NCBI RefSeq assembly: GCF_004519305.1
Contig: NZ_SOZA01000044.1
Coordinates: 1 to 39,659, forward strand
DNA from: Pseudomonas sp. RIT623
GTDB taxonomy: Bacteria; Pseudomonadota; Gammaproteobacteria; Pseudomonadales; Pseudomonadaceae
Direction of reading: 5' to 3'
DNA length: 39,659 nucleotides
Below, piece after piece: positions 1-7,494 of the stretch. Position numbers and translations under genes: made by a program. Numbering within the stretch: position 1 is the stretch's first letter; each line of letters opens with the position of its first letter. Under the pieces are notes generated by a model that saw only the letters and a list, made by a program, of their open reading frames with translations, ran no database searches and had not been told where the DNA came from.

Positions 1-74
1 GGTTAACGGTGGGAAAGATTGACCGGGCATGCCGAACGGCCTATACAGGCGGGCTGTTGTTACTGGAGCCTGCG

Positions 75-260
75 ATGCGCGACGAAGACGAGCTGCCCGA
101 ACCTGAGCACGACCATTTACTCGATCACGAATTCCACGACCAATTCGACCCTGAGGCGGATGCCCACGGTGCGATGGATGATGTGGAAGAAGACGAGGAG
201 CTGCTCGACGACTTCGATGATGATGAGCACCCGGCCTGGCACGACGACTGCGACGACTAG
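75..260 (+). CDS. Small highly acidic protein, function unknown
   Basis: I do not recognise a family. The product is 61 residues, begins MRDEDELPEPEHDHLLDHEF, and is dominated by Asp, Glu and His, ending in DDCDD. It has no signal peptide or membrane segment. The ATG at 75 is chosen because GGAG (65-68) lies at normal distance; an upstream in-frame GTG at 9 has no comparable site. The gene is followed by a long palindrome and faces the DoxX gene. The His/Asp/Glu-rich composition would suit metal binding or a disordered regulator, but that is inference. It could also be a conserved hypothetical protein of Pseudomonas. Confidence 0.6.
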   Translation: MRDEDELPEPEHDHLLDHEFHDQFDPEADAHGAMDDVEEDEELLDDFDDDEHPAWHDDCDD

Positions 261-261
261 A

Positions 262-396
262 CTCTGTACGAAATGTATCTGCACTCGCCCATGCTGCGTT
301 GAAACGGGGCTGGGAATGCTCATGTACTCCAGTACACTGCGCTGGCTCCCACGTTTCGCCTTGTCTGGCCTTCGCGCAGAAACATGTCATACAGGC
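262..396. repeat. Long imperfect palindrome between convergent genes
   Basis: The stretch is roughly symmetrical about position 329-330. The centre is TGTACT-CC-AGTACA (323-336). The outer ends CTGTA (264-268) and TACAG (390-394) are equidistant from it, and GAAACG (301-306) lies opposite CGTTTC. It has no T-tract. It sits between the stop codons of two convergent genes, so the transcript could fold into a large hairpin. I believe similar intergenic palindromes recur in Pseudomonas, but this is from memory. Confidence 0.5.
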
Positions 397-430
397 CCTA
401 AGGTCGCGGCCATCGTGCGTGGGCAGCCGC

Positions 431-844
431 TCAACGGCGGTCGAGGGAGAAGCGCCCAGCGCCGGAAACCGCCAGGGCCAGCAGCCCGCCGGCGATGCTC
501 AGGTTCTTCAGGAACTGGGTCATGTTGGCGCTGCGCTCGGGGTCGACCATGCTCCAGAACGGGTGGCCGAGCAGCGCAGTGCCGAGCACGAACAGGGCGA
601 ACAGCAGGGCCAGTGGGCGGGTATAGAAGCCGAGAATCAGCAGGATGCCGACCGCGAACTCCATGATCACCGCCACGCCTGCCGCCAGTGTTGGCGCCGG
701 CGCGCCAAGCGAGGTCATGTAGCCGACCGTGCCTTCGAAGCCGGTCAGCTTGCCCCAGCCGGATACCACGAACAGGATCATCAGCAGGATGCGGGCAAGC
801 AGGAGGATAAGGTCGCGTTGACCTTCGAGCAGGGTATAGCGCAT
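431..844 (-). CDS. DoxX family integral membrane protein
   Basis: The product is a 137-residue protein with four hydrophobic segments (roughly residues 10-28, 50-70, 73-95 and 110-128), the size and layout of the DoxX family of inner-membrane proteins. Near the first segment it has the family-like SGWGKLTGF stretch, followed by an EF-VGILLILGF-TRPLAL region. DoxX proteins are linked to membrane redox or respiratory partners, but most members have no defined reaction. The start at 844 was chosen over the longer reading frame because GGAG lies 8 nt upstream. It is convergent with the acidic small gene and separate from the tRNA-Leu upstream. Confidence 0.8.
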   Translation of the reverse strand: MRYTLLEGQRDLILLLARILLMILFVVSGWGKLTGFEGTVGYMTSLGAPAPTLAAGVAVIMEFAVGILLILGFYTRPLALLFALFVLGTALLGHPFWSMVDPERSANMTQFLKNLSIAGGLLALAVSGAGRFSLDRR

Positions 845-935
845 GGCGGCGCTCCGGTGGACAGGGACATTGTCCACTCTAGCAGCTACATGGCGCATTG
901 CTTGCAGGCCGGCTCACGCAATAGACCCGCCTACG

Positions 936-960
936 AAAAAGGCGCCTGACAAGGCGCCTT
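936..960 (-). terminator. Rho-independent terminator of tRNA-Leu
   Basis: Read on the minus strand, an 8-bp stem AAGGCGCC / GGCGCCTT with a short loop is followed by a run of T residues. It lies about 14 nt beyond the CCA end of tRNA-Leu. Confidence 0.8.
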
Positions 961-973
961 CATCGACAAAAGA

Positions 974-1058
974 TGGTGCGAGTGGCGGGACTCGAACCCG
1001 CAAGGCTCACGCCGACAGATTTTAAGTCTGCTGTGTATACCAATTCCACCACACTCGC
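974..1058 (-). tRNA. tRNA-Leu (anticodon TAA)
   Basis: This is an 85-nt gene with a 7-bp acceptor stem (GCGAGTG with CACTCGC), discriminator A and an encoded CCA. The anticodon stem CAGAC/ATCTG region carries TTAAAAT, giving anticodon UAA for UUA codons. The class II long variable arm and the T-arm GCGGG-TTCGAGT-CCCGC are present. UUA is rare in this high-GC genome, so this is a minor isoacceptor. Confidence 0.95.
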
Positions 1059-1109
1059 ACGTTTGACCGCTGCGCTTCATGGGCAGAAGGGCCTGCAAAT
1101 CAAGGCGGC

Positions 1110-1138
1110 TTTATAACCCATTGTTATAGAAGCGTCAA
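1110..1138 (-). promoter_or_regulatory. Sigma-70 promoter of tRNA-Leu
   Basis: On the minus strand TTGACG (-35) and TATAAA (-10) are separated by exactly 17 bp. The expected start is about 40 nt before the mature tRNA 5' end at 1058. Confidence 0.75.
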
Positions 1139-1151
1139 CCGCTCGCCGACT

Positions 1152-1364
1152 TCAGGGCTCGATGGCGTCGGCGATCTGGCGCATGTCGTCGGCGCTGTGG
1201 CGCAGGTCCTGGGCATGGCTGTGCATGGCCGTGGCATCCGCCTGGTGCACCGAGTGGCGCAGGTACTGGGTGTGTCCGTCCAGGGCTTGGCACAGCTCGT
1301 CCAGTTCGCTGGCGGTGCGCAGCAGGTCGTCCTGCAGGCCTTGCATGCGAAGGTTCGACATCAT
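1152..1364 (-). CDS. Small helical hypothetical protein
   Basis: The product has 70 residues, begins MMSNLRMQGL and ends ADAIEP. It is Gln/His/Asp/Leu-rich and appears wholly helical, with hydrophobic residues at heptad-like spacing, so it could form a short coiled coil. I recognise no family. Two ATG codons in tandem (1364 and 1361) are possible starts; GGAA lies upstream but the ribosome site is weak. A TATAGT -10 element on the minus strand (1394-1399) could serve it. The gene runs divergently from the membrane-protein gene at 1466 and towards tRNA-Leu. Confidence 0.55.
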   Translation of the reverse strand: MMSNLRMQGLQDDLLRTASELDELCQALDGHTQYLRHSVHQADATAMHSHAQDLRHSADDMRQIADAIEP

Positions 1365-1393
1365 CTCGGGTTCCGGGGTGCATGAGGCGGGGC

Positions 1394-1434
1394 ACTATAG
1401 GCCAATTGACACATTGCTGCCATTGCGCCACTGT
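1394..1434. promoter_or_regulatory. Divergent promoter region
   Basis: On the plus strand TTGACA (1406-1411), a 17-bp spacer and CACTGT form a candidate promoter for the gene at 1466. On the minus strand TATAGT (1394-1399) could be the -10 of the 70-residue gene. The plus -35 lies between the two minus-strand elements, so the promoters would interfere. A 12-bp perfect palindrome, ATTGGATCCAAT (1441-1452), lies just downstream. Confidence 0.4.
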
Positions 1435-1465
1435 TGGGCCATTGGATCCAATTGAGCGTGCCACC

Positions 1466-1747
1466 ATGTCAGGGACTCCCTCCAATTCCGCCGGGCGCAC
1501 CGTGCGTCCCAAGTTGTTCTGGCGACTGCTGTTCATCCAGGTGTGCCTGGTGGGGGCGTTCCTGTATGCCGGTTTCATGAGCCTGGGCGCTTACCTGCTG
1601 ATGCTGGGCTTCGACCCGCAGCACCCCGAGCCACAGCGCTTCATGGCCCTGGGCGGTGGCGGGCTGATCATGCTGATTGGCCTGTGGTTGCTGAAAGTGG
1701 CGATGCCGCGGCGCCTGATGCCATCGCTGATAGAGCGCGATAACTGA
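1466..1747 (+). CDS. Small inner-membrane protein, function unknown
   Basis: The product has 93 residues and two hydrophobic segments (about residues 18-45 and 60-80) joined by a polar loop, with basic termini. The ATG at 1466 gives a polar Ser/Arg-rich head before the first membrane span; an in-frame ATG at 1382 would add a stretch without matching features. I do not recognise a family. A hairpin with a T-run follows the stop, so the gene is probably monocistronic. Confidence 0.6.
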   Translation: MSGTPSNSAGRTVRPKLFWRLLFIQVCLVGAFLYAGFMSLGAYLLMLGFDPQHPEPQRFMALGGGGLIMLIGLWLLKVAMPRRLMPSLIERDN

Positions 1748-1763
1748 CGGTCGTCGCCTGACA

Positions 1764-1785
1764 CCCGGCCTTGGCGGGACTTTTT
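1764..1785 (+). terminator. Rho-independent terminator
   Basis: The stretch CCCGGCC-TT-GGCGGG can pair with one bulged base and is followed by AC and five T residues. It separates the membrane-protein gene from the kinase cluster. Confidence 0.5.
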
Positions 1786-1828
1786 GACTACGCTCAATAT
1801 GTCCTTTCGCGGTGCTTGCGGAGCTCGC

Positions 1829-2983
1829 ATGGTTGCAACAGGCCGCACCTCCCCATCGGTCATGTCCGAGGCGCGCTATGAACAGCTGGTTCAGGCGGTG
1901 GTCGACTACGCCATCTACATGCTCGACCCCTCTGGCCATGTGGTGTCATGGAACGCGGGCGCCGAGCGTATCAAGGGCTATCGCGCCGATGAGGTGATCG
2001 GGCGACATTTCTCGCTGTTCTTCACCGCCCAGGACTGCGCCGATGGGCGCCCACAACGCTTGTTGCAGCAGGCCCTCGACCAGGGCGGAGCCCAGGATGA
2101 GGGCTGGCGGGTGCGCAAGGATGGCACGCAGTTCTGGGCCCTGGCGGCGCTCGATGTCATTCGCGACGGCCAGGGCCAGGTCATTGGCTTGGCCAAGGTC
2201 ACCCGCGACATCACCGATCGCCGTGAGTCGGCATTGCAACTCGATGCCATGCGCGCCCAGCTGTTCCAGGCGCAGAAACTCGAGGCCCTGGGGCAGTTGA
2301 CTGGTGGCCTGGCCCACGACTTCAACAACCTGTTGACCATTATCCTCAGTTCCGCGCGGCTGGCGCTCAACAGCCAGGACCCGGCGCGCATCCGGCGTTT
2401 GCTCGAACATGTCCTCGACGCCGGCCAGCGCGGCACGCAACTGACCTGGCAATTGCTCAGCTTCGCCCGCCATCGCCAGTTGAGCGTCACCCGACTGGCA
2501 CCGGCCGAGGTCATTGTCGCGACCTGCGGCTTGCTCGAGCATGCCTTGCCCCGGGATATCGAACTGCAACAGCAGGTCGCGGATAACCTGCCGATGATCG
2601 AGGTGGACGCCGGGCAGTTGCAGATGGTCCTGCTCAACCTGATGTTCAACGCCCGTGATGCGATCGAGGGCGCAGGGTGCATTCGCCTGGTGGTCGAGTG
2701 CGTGGAGCTGGCCGGGCAGGAGGAAGGCCTGCAGGGGCGCTTCGTGTGTTTCGAAGTGCATGACGATGGCCAGGGCATCGACCCCCAGGTGTTGCCGCGA
2801 ATATTCGAACCCTTCTTCACCACCAAGGCCTTTGGCAAAGGCACCGGCCTGGGCCTGAGCCAGGCCTATGGTTTCGCCCGGCAAAGCCTGGGTGCCATTG
2901 GCGTGACCAGCCAGCCTGGAGTCGGCACCTGCATGAGCCTGTACCTGCCAGCGTGTGCCGACCCGCTGGCGACTGAGGAATAG
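1829..2983 (+). CDS. PAS-domain hybrid-type sensor histidine kinase (no receiver)
   Basis: The product is a 384-residue soluble sensor kinase without membrane segments. A PAS domain covers about residues 20-120 (YAIYMLDPSGHVVSWNAGAE, then a PAC part with DVIRDGQGQVIGLAKVTRDI). The histidine-kinase core follows: phosphorylated His163 in LAHDFNN, N-box NLMFNARDAI, G1 box DDGQGID, F-box FEPFFTTK and G2 box GKGTGLGLS. This is the HDFNN subclass often found in hybrid kinases, but no receiver domain is attached. The start at 1829 has GGAG 5 nt upstream; 1784 (TTG), 1799 and 1862 are alternatives. It lies 6 nt before the KaiC-like gene, so it is probably the first gene of an operon with a KaiC-like ATPase and a separate receiver protein, the likely phosphate acceptor. 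Confidence 0.88.
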   Translation: MVATGRTSPSVMSEARYEQLVQAVVDYAIYMLDPSGHVVSWNAGAERIKGYRADEVIGRHFSLFFTAQDCADGRPQRLLQQALDQGGAQDEGWRVRKDGTQFWALAALDVIRDGQGQVIGLAKVTRDITDRRESALQLDAMRAQLFQAQKLEALGQLTGGLAHDFNNLLTIILSSARLALNSQDPARIRRLLEHVLDAGQRGTQLTWQLLSFARHRQLSVTRLAPAEVIVATCGLLEHALPRDIELQQQVADNLPMIEVDAGQLQMVLLNLMFNARDAIEGAGCIRLVVECVELAGQEEGLQGRFVCFEVHDDGQGIDPQVLPRIFEPFFTTKAFGKGTGLGLSQAYGFARQSLGAIGVTSQPGVGTCMSLYLPACADPLATEE

Positions 2984-2989
2984 ACCGCC

Positions 2990-4435
2990 ATGGTAGAGCC
3001 TCTCAAACGCCTGCCCACCGGAATCGAAGGGCTCGATGCGCTGCTCAAGGGCGGCCTGGTCGCGGGCGCCTCGTATATCGTCCAGGGCCCTCCAGGCGCG
3101 GGCAAGACCATCCTCGCCAACCAGCTGGCCTGCAACCATGTGCGCGATGGCGGACGGGTGCTGGTGGCGACGCTGCTCAGCGAGTCCCATGAGCGCCTGT
3201 TCCAGTACCTGTCGACGTTGAGCTTCTTCGACCCGACGCTGGTCGGCGACAGCATCCAGTTCGTCAGTGCCTTCGACACGCTGGAGCAGGAGGGCCTGGA
3301 TGCCGTGGTGCGCTTGTTGCGCCAGGAGATCGCCCGGCAGCAGGCGACGTTGCTGGTGGTTGATGGCCTGCTCAATGCTCGTTCGCGCGCCGAAACCAGC
3401 CTCGACACCAAGAAGTTCGTCTCCGAACTGCAAGGCCACGCCGCCTTCGCCGGCTGTACCCTGCTGTTGCTGACCAGCGCACGGCTGGAGGAGGGCAGCC
3501 CGGAGCACACCATGGTCGACGGGGTGATCGAGTTGAGCGAACAGTTGCTCGGCAGCACTGCGCTGCGTCAGCTGCAGTTGCGCAAGACCCGGGGCAGCGC
3601 GGCGCTGTCGGGGCGTCACGAATGCCTGATCGACGATGCCGGGCTGCAGGTGTATCCGCGCCTGGAAGCGCTCTACAGCCGGCCAAGCCAGTTGGGCGCG
3701 CAGACCCTGAACCGGGTCGCCAGCGGTGTGCCCGACCTGGATGCCATGCTCGGTGGTGGCCTGGCCGAAGCCTCGGTGACCCTGTTGATGGGGCCGTCGG
3801 GGGTAGGCAAGACGGCGCTGGGCATCGCTTTTCTTGCAGCCTCCAGCGAGGCGGCGCCAGGCTTGCATTTCGGTTTTTACGAAACACCTGCGCGCTTGCG
3901 CCTGAAGGCCTCGGCCCTGGGCTACGACCTGGCCGCGCTGGAAAACCGAGGCATAGCGCAGTTGAGCTGGCAGCCGACCACCGAGGGGCTGCTGGACCAG
4001 GTCGCTGCTCGGCTGCTGGAACAGGTGAGCGCAATGGGCGCCAGGCGCGTGGTGATCGACAGCCTCGGCGCATTCGGCCGCCTGGCCATGGAGCCGGCAC
4101 GGCTGAACGCGTTCTTCCGTGCGCTGACCGGCGAGTTGCGTGGCCGCGGCGTCACTGTGCTGCTGACTTGGGAAATGCGCGATATCTTCGGTGCGGAAAT
4201 CACCGCGCCGGCCCCGGACCTGTCCAGTATCGTCGACAACCTGGTGTTGATGCGCTTCGCCGAGCTCGACGCGCAACTGCACCGGGCGTTGTCGATCGTC
4301 AAGGTGCGTGACAGTGACCACGACCCGGCCTTGCAGGCATTGAACCTGGGCGCAACGGGCATCAGCCTTGCCAGGGCGTTCGACGGTGCCAGCGGGGTGC
4401 TCAGCGGTTCGGCGACCACTCCAGGAGATCGCTGA
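2990..4435 (+). CDS. KaiC-like double-domain RecA-type ATPase
   Basis: The product has 481 residues and tandem KaiC domains. The first has Walker A GPPGAGKT (residues 33-40), Walker B TLLVVDGLL and the domain-closing RKTRGSAALSGRHE. The second has Walker A GPSGVGKT (Lys274), Walker B RRVVIDSLG and a closing KVRDSDHD. In cyanobacterial KaiC, two consecutive Glu follow the nucleotide site; here the matching places read SE (first domain) and YE (second domain), so only one Glu remains in each. Ser412-Ser413 (DLSSIVD) lie where KaiC has its Ser/Thr phosphosites. No KaiA or KaiB gene is in the window. The gene stops 4 nt before the receiver gene. Family known; role unknown. Confidence 0.88.
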   Translation: MVEPLKRLPTGIEGLDALLKGGLVAGASYIVQGPPGAGKTILANQLACNHVRDGGRVLVATLLSESHERLFQYLSTLSFFDPTLVGDSIQFVSAFDTLEQEGLDAVVRLLRQEIARQQATLLVVDGLLNARSRAETSLDTKKFVSELQGHAAFAGCTLLLLTSARLEEGSPEHTMVDGVIELSEQLLGSTALRQLQLRKTRGSAALSGRHECLIDDAGLQVYPRLEALYSRPSQLGAQTLNRVASGVPDLDAMLGGGLAEASVTLLMGPSGVGKTALGIAFLAASSEAAPGLHFGFYETPARLRLKASALGYDLAALENRGIAQLSWQPTTEGLLDQVAARLLEQVSAMGARRVVIDSLGAFGRLAMEPARLNAFFRALTGELRGRGVTVLLTWEMRDIFGAEITAPAPDLSSIVDNLVLMRFAELDAQLHRALSIVKVRDSDHDPALQALNLGATGISLARAFDGASGVLSGSATTPGDR

Positions 4436-4439
4436 TGGG

Positions 4440-4799
4440 ATGAACACCATCCTGATCGTCGACGACGAGTACCTGATAGTCGATATCCTCGGCTTCGCCC
4501 TGGAGGACGCAGGCTACCTGGTGGAAAAGGCCGGTGATGGGGAAAAAGCCCTGGAGGCGTTGGCGGAAAAGCATGTGGACCTGGTGATCACCGACTACAT
4601 GATGCCCAGGAAGAACGGCGAAGAACTGCTGCAATCGATCCGCGGTGACGCGCGGCTCAAAGACCTGCCAGTCATTCTCATGAGCGGCGCCCAGGCCAGC
4701 CAGGGGCGGGTCAGCCCAGACGCGTTCGCGGCGGTGTTCGACAAGCCGTTCGACATCGATCGGATGATCGCCACGGTGCGGGAACTGCTGGAGCGCTGA
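4440..4799 (+). CDS. Stand-alone receiver-domain response regulator
   Basis: The product has 119 residues and is a single CheY-like receiver without output domain. The acidic pair is Asp8-Asp9, the phosphoacceptor is Asp52 in LVITDYMMP, Ser82 occupies the conserved Ser/Thr place and Lys102 lies in DKPF. The ATG at 4440 gives the normal receiver start MNTILIVDDE; AGGAG at 4423-4427 is somewhat distant (12 nt). With no DNA-binding part it must act by protein contact or as a phosphate relay. The kinase two genes upstream is its natural partner, and the KaiC-like ATPase between them may be input or target. Confidence 0.88.
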   Translation: MNTILIVDDEYLIVDILGFALEDAGYLVEKAGDGEKALEALAEKHVDLVITDYMMPRKNGEELLQSIRGDARLKDLPVILMSGAQASQGRVSPDAFAAVFDKPFDIDRMIATVRELLER

Positions 4800-4869
4800 G
4801 GCTCGAAGTGGCACCCCGCGTGGGCGGGCAAGGGATCAGGCGCATCCGTGCGGCATGATGCGGCAGGCT

Positions 4870-5070
4870 TCAGTGTTGCTCGTCGTTGCCTTTCTCTGGC
4901 GCGGGGCTGCCGGCCTGGATTCGCTTGTAGATCTCTTCACGGTGCACCTGGACATCCTTGGGTGCATCGATACCGATCCTCACTTGCATCCCCTTGACGC
5001 CCAGAATGGTGACTTTGATGTCATCGTCGATGACGATGCTTTCGCCAACCTTGCGGGTGAGTATCAGCAT
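4870..5070 (-). CDS. rsmE: CsrA/RsmE-type RNA-binding translational regulator
   Basis: The product has 66 residues and the CsrA fold signature: MLILTRKVGES at the start, GVKGMQVRIGI in the core, and VHREEIYKRIQ with the RNA-contacting Arg44. CsrA proteins are homodimers that bind GGA motifs at ribosome sites and block translation; in Pseudomonas the Gac/Rsm small RNAs titrate them. The tail RIQAGSPAPEKGNDEQH and the position next to topoisomerase IB and mod genes favour RsmE over RsmA, but this assignment is from memory. An AAGGAG ribosome site contains a GGA, which would allow autoregulation. The longer in-frame extension to 5187 lacks support. Confidence 0.88.
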   Translation of the reverse strand: MLILTRKVGESIVIDDDIKVTILGVKGMQVRIGIDAPKDVQVHREEIYKRIQAGSPAPEKGNDEQH

Positions 5071-5334
5071 GTAGTTCTCCTTGGTGGTGTAGAAAACCGC
5101 GGGGCCATTGTGCCCAACGGTGGGAGCCTGTCCCTCTTCCTTCTCATTAAAGACGCTTTCGGCGGATAGTAATTCCCCGGCAGACAAATTCTGTAGCCGG
5201 TCTTTAGTCGCAGGGGCCGAACGACATGCGGCGATGGCCGTCGGCGAAGGTGCTCGGTGGCAAGGATAGGGGGCTTGGCCTCATATGGGAAATTTCTCTG
5301 CTCGATGGGGTAAATAGTCGGCGTCAATGATCGT

Positions 5335-6345
5335 TCAGGGCTCCAGCGCTTGCAGGAAGCGCAGCAGCGCCACCTCCTCGCGTTCCAGGCGCTGGCGCTG
5401 GCGGGCGCGGGGCAGCCCGGCCAGGCGCCCCAGGTGAAAGTGCTCGAGCACGGCCGGGTGGATGTAGCTGCGCCGGCACACCGCTGGGGTGTTGCCCAGG
5501 CGCGCGGCCACTTGCCGCACGGTCGCGGCGACCTGGCGCCTGGCCTCGCTGTCCGGTTGCCAGGCCAGCGGCGTCAGCAGCGCCAACGCCAGGCTGCTGC
5601 CGGCCCAGGTGCGGTAGTCCTTGGCGGTGAAGTCGGCGCCGGTGAGTTGCTGCAGGAACTGGTTGACCTCGGTGGAGCCGACGCTGTGACGCTGCCCCTG
5701 TTCGTCGAGGTACTGGAACAGCGCCTGGCCGGGCAATTCCATGCAGCGCTTGACCAGCCCGGCCAGGCGCCGGTCGCGCAGGGTGACGTTGTGCTCGACC
5801 CCGCGCTTGCCACGGAACTGGAAGCGCAGGGTGCTGCCCTTGACCTGCACATGGCGGGTATTGAGGGTGGTCAGCCCATAGGAGCGGTTATCGCGCAGGT
5901 ACTGGCGGTTGCCGATGCGAATCAGGGTGCTGTCGAGCAGGCTGATCACCAGCGCCATGACTTTCTCGCGGTCCAGGCCGGGGCGGGCGAGGTGGGCGTC
6001 CAACTGCCTGCGCAGTGTCGGCAGGGCCTCGGCGAACGCCAGCATGCGCCCGTACTTATGCTGGTCGCGCAGCGTGCGCCATTGCTCATGGTAGCGGTAC
6101 TGCTTGCGCCCGCGGGCGTCGCGCCCGGTGGCCTGCAGATGACCTTGCGGGTCGGCGCAGATCCACACATCGGTATAGGCCGGGGGGATCACCAGGGCGG
6201 CGATGCGGGCCAGGGTCTGCGCGTCGCGTACCCGTTGGCCCTGGGCGTCGTAGTAATGGAAGTGCTCACGCCAGCGCCGCCGGCTGAGCCCAGGCTGGGT
6301 GTCATCGACATAGTGCAGCGCGGCGGGCAGCGGGCAGTCGGGCAT
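5335..6345 (-). CDS. Eukaryotic/poxvirus-type DNA topoisomerase IB
   Basis: The product has 336 residues and relaxes supercoils through a 3'-phosphotyrosine intermediate. Visible catalytic stretches are RIGNRQY (first Arg), FRGKRG (Lys), DYRTWAGS (second Arg) and CRRSYIHP (nucleophilic Tyr). Where the vaccinia enzyme has a His before the Tyr, this protein has LGNTPAVC, so Asn stands in, as reported for the Deinococcus enzyme. The start at 6345 is the first ATG before the conserved N-terminal domain (HYVDDTQPGLSRRR); the reading frame remains open back to a GTG at 6438 inside modC, and the ribosome site is weak. It lies immediately downstream of modC on the same strand and may be read through from that operon. 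Confidence 0.85.
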   Translation of the reverse strand: MPDCPLPAALHYVDDTQPGLSRRRWREHFHYYDAQGQRVRDAQTLARIAALVIPPAYTDVWICADPQGHLQATGRDARGRKQYRYHEQWRTLRDQHKYGRMLAFAEALPTLRRQLDAHLARPGLDREKVMALVISLLDSTLIRIGNRQYLRDNRSYGLTTLNTRHVQVKGSTLRFQFRGKRGVEHNVTLRDRRLAGLVKRCMELPGQALFQYLDEQGQRHSVGSTEVNQFLQQLTGADFTAKDYRTWAGSSLALALLTPLAWQPDSEARRQVAATVRQVAARLGNTPAVCRRSYIHPAVLEHFHLGRLAGLPRARQRQRLEREEVALLRFLQALEP

Positions 6346-6401
6346 GGGCGCGATCCAGGCAGTGGTGGTGCTGCAATGGACAACAGCCGCCTCGTTGTTG
6401 C

Positions 6402-7493
6402 TCAGCCGAGCAGCGCCACCGATTTGATCTGCGCCCACAGCCGCTGGCCGGGCTGCACGCCGAGCTGCTCAGCCGAGTAGCGGGTGATGCGCGCCAGCAG
6501 GGCATTGCCGTTGGCCTCCAGGCTCACCAGGACATGGGCTGGGTTGTCCGCGGCGCGGCACTCGCGCACCCGAACCGGCAGGCGGTTGAGTATGCTCGAG
6601 GCGGTGTCCGCGGTCAGCGCCAGGCTGACGTCGCGGGCCTGGACCTTGAGCCGCAGGGTGCTGCCGACATGCAGCTTGGGGTGGGCGATGCGCAGCAGTG
6701 GGCCCTCGCTGCCGGGCAGGCGCAGGTCGAACAGCCCGTAGTGCGGGTCATGGCCGACCACCACGCCTTCGAGCACCACGCCGGCGTCCTCGCCCTGGGC
6801 CAGCGACAGGTCGAGGCGGGCCAGGGTCTGGCCGATCGGCCCGCTGGCCAGGGCCCGGCCTTGCTCCAGCAGCACCAGGTGGTCGGCCAGGCGGGCCACT
6901 TCATCCTGGGCATGGCTGACGTAGATCAGCGGAATGTCCAGCTCGTCGTGCAGGCGCTCCAGGTACGGCAGGATCTCGCGCTTGCGGGCGCTGTCCAGGG
7001 CCGCCAGGGGTTCGTCCATCAACAGCAGGCGCGGGCTGCTGAGCAGGGCCCGGGCGATGCCGATCCGTTGCGCCTCGCCGCCAGACAACGTGGCCGGCTT
7101 GCGCGCCAGCAGGTGGCCGATCCCCAGTAGCTGGCAGGCGTGTTCCTGGCTGATCTTGCGCGCCTCGGGCGCGACGCGGCGCCAGCCAAATTCCAGATTG
7201 CCGCGCACCGACAGGTGCGGGAACAGGCTGGCCTCCTGGAACACATAGCCCACCGGGCGCTTGTGCGGGGCCAGGAAAAACCCGCGGGCGCTGTCTTCCC
7301 AGACCTCGCCGTTGACCTCGATGTAGGCACTGGCGGCGCGCTCCAGGCCGGCCAGGCAGCGCAGGCAGGAAGTCTTGCCCGAGCCGGAGTGGCCGAACAG
7401 CGCGCTGATGCCGCGTCCCGGCAGTTGCAGGTCGACATCCAGGGTGAAGTCGTCGCGCGCCAGTTTCAGCCGCGCCTGTATCGATGCACTCAT
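6402..7493 (-). CDS. modC: Molybdate ABC transporter ATP-binding protein
   Basis: The product has 363 residues. Residues 34-41 (GHSGSGKT) are the Walker A loop, followed by the Q-loop FQEAS, signature LSGGEAQR, Walker B LLLMDEP and switch His in YVSHAQDE. The C-terminal 130 residues are the extra molybdate-binding (Mop/TOBE) regulatory domain typical of ModC. It would sit on the cytoplasmic face and drive molybdate uptake through ModB. One base separates its ATG from the modB stop, implying translational coupling. Confidence 0.95.
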   Translation of the reverse strand: MSASIQARLKLARDDFTLDVDLQLPGRGISALFGHSGSGKTSCLRCLAGLERAASAYIEVNGEVWEDSARGFFLAPHKRPVGYVFQEASLFPHLSVRGNLEFGWRRVAPEARKISQEHACQLLGIGHLLARKPATLSGGEAQRIGIARALLSSPRLLLMDEPLAALDSARKREILPYLERLHDELDIPLIYVSHAQDEVARLADHLVLLEQGRALASGPIGQTLARLDLSLAQGEDAGVVLEGVVVGHDPHYGLFDLRLPGSEGPLLRIAHPKLHVGSTLRLKVQARDVSLALTADTASSILNRLPVRVRECRAADNPAHVLVSLEANGNALLARITRYSAEQLGVQPGQRLWAQIKSVALLG

Positions 7494-7494
7494 C

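Noticed and set aside
1946..4450. Long 834-residue minus-strand open frame opposite the kinase cluster
   Set aside because: It is a mirror of high-GC coding sequence on the plus strand, with no family motif and no ribosome site; the plus-strand domains are clear.
4800..4869. Inverted pair CGCAT/ATGCG as terminator of rsmE
   Set aside because: Short stem and no T-run in either direction.
5350..6480. 376-residue plus-strand frame opposite topoisomerase IB
   Set aside because: Antisense shadow; Gly/Val/Gln-rich, with no recognisable domain.
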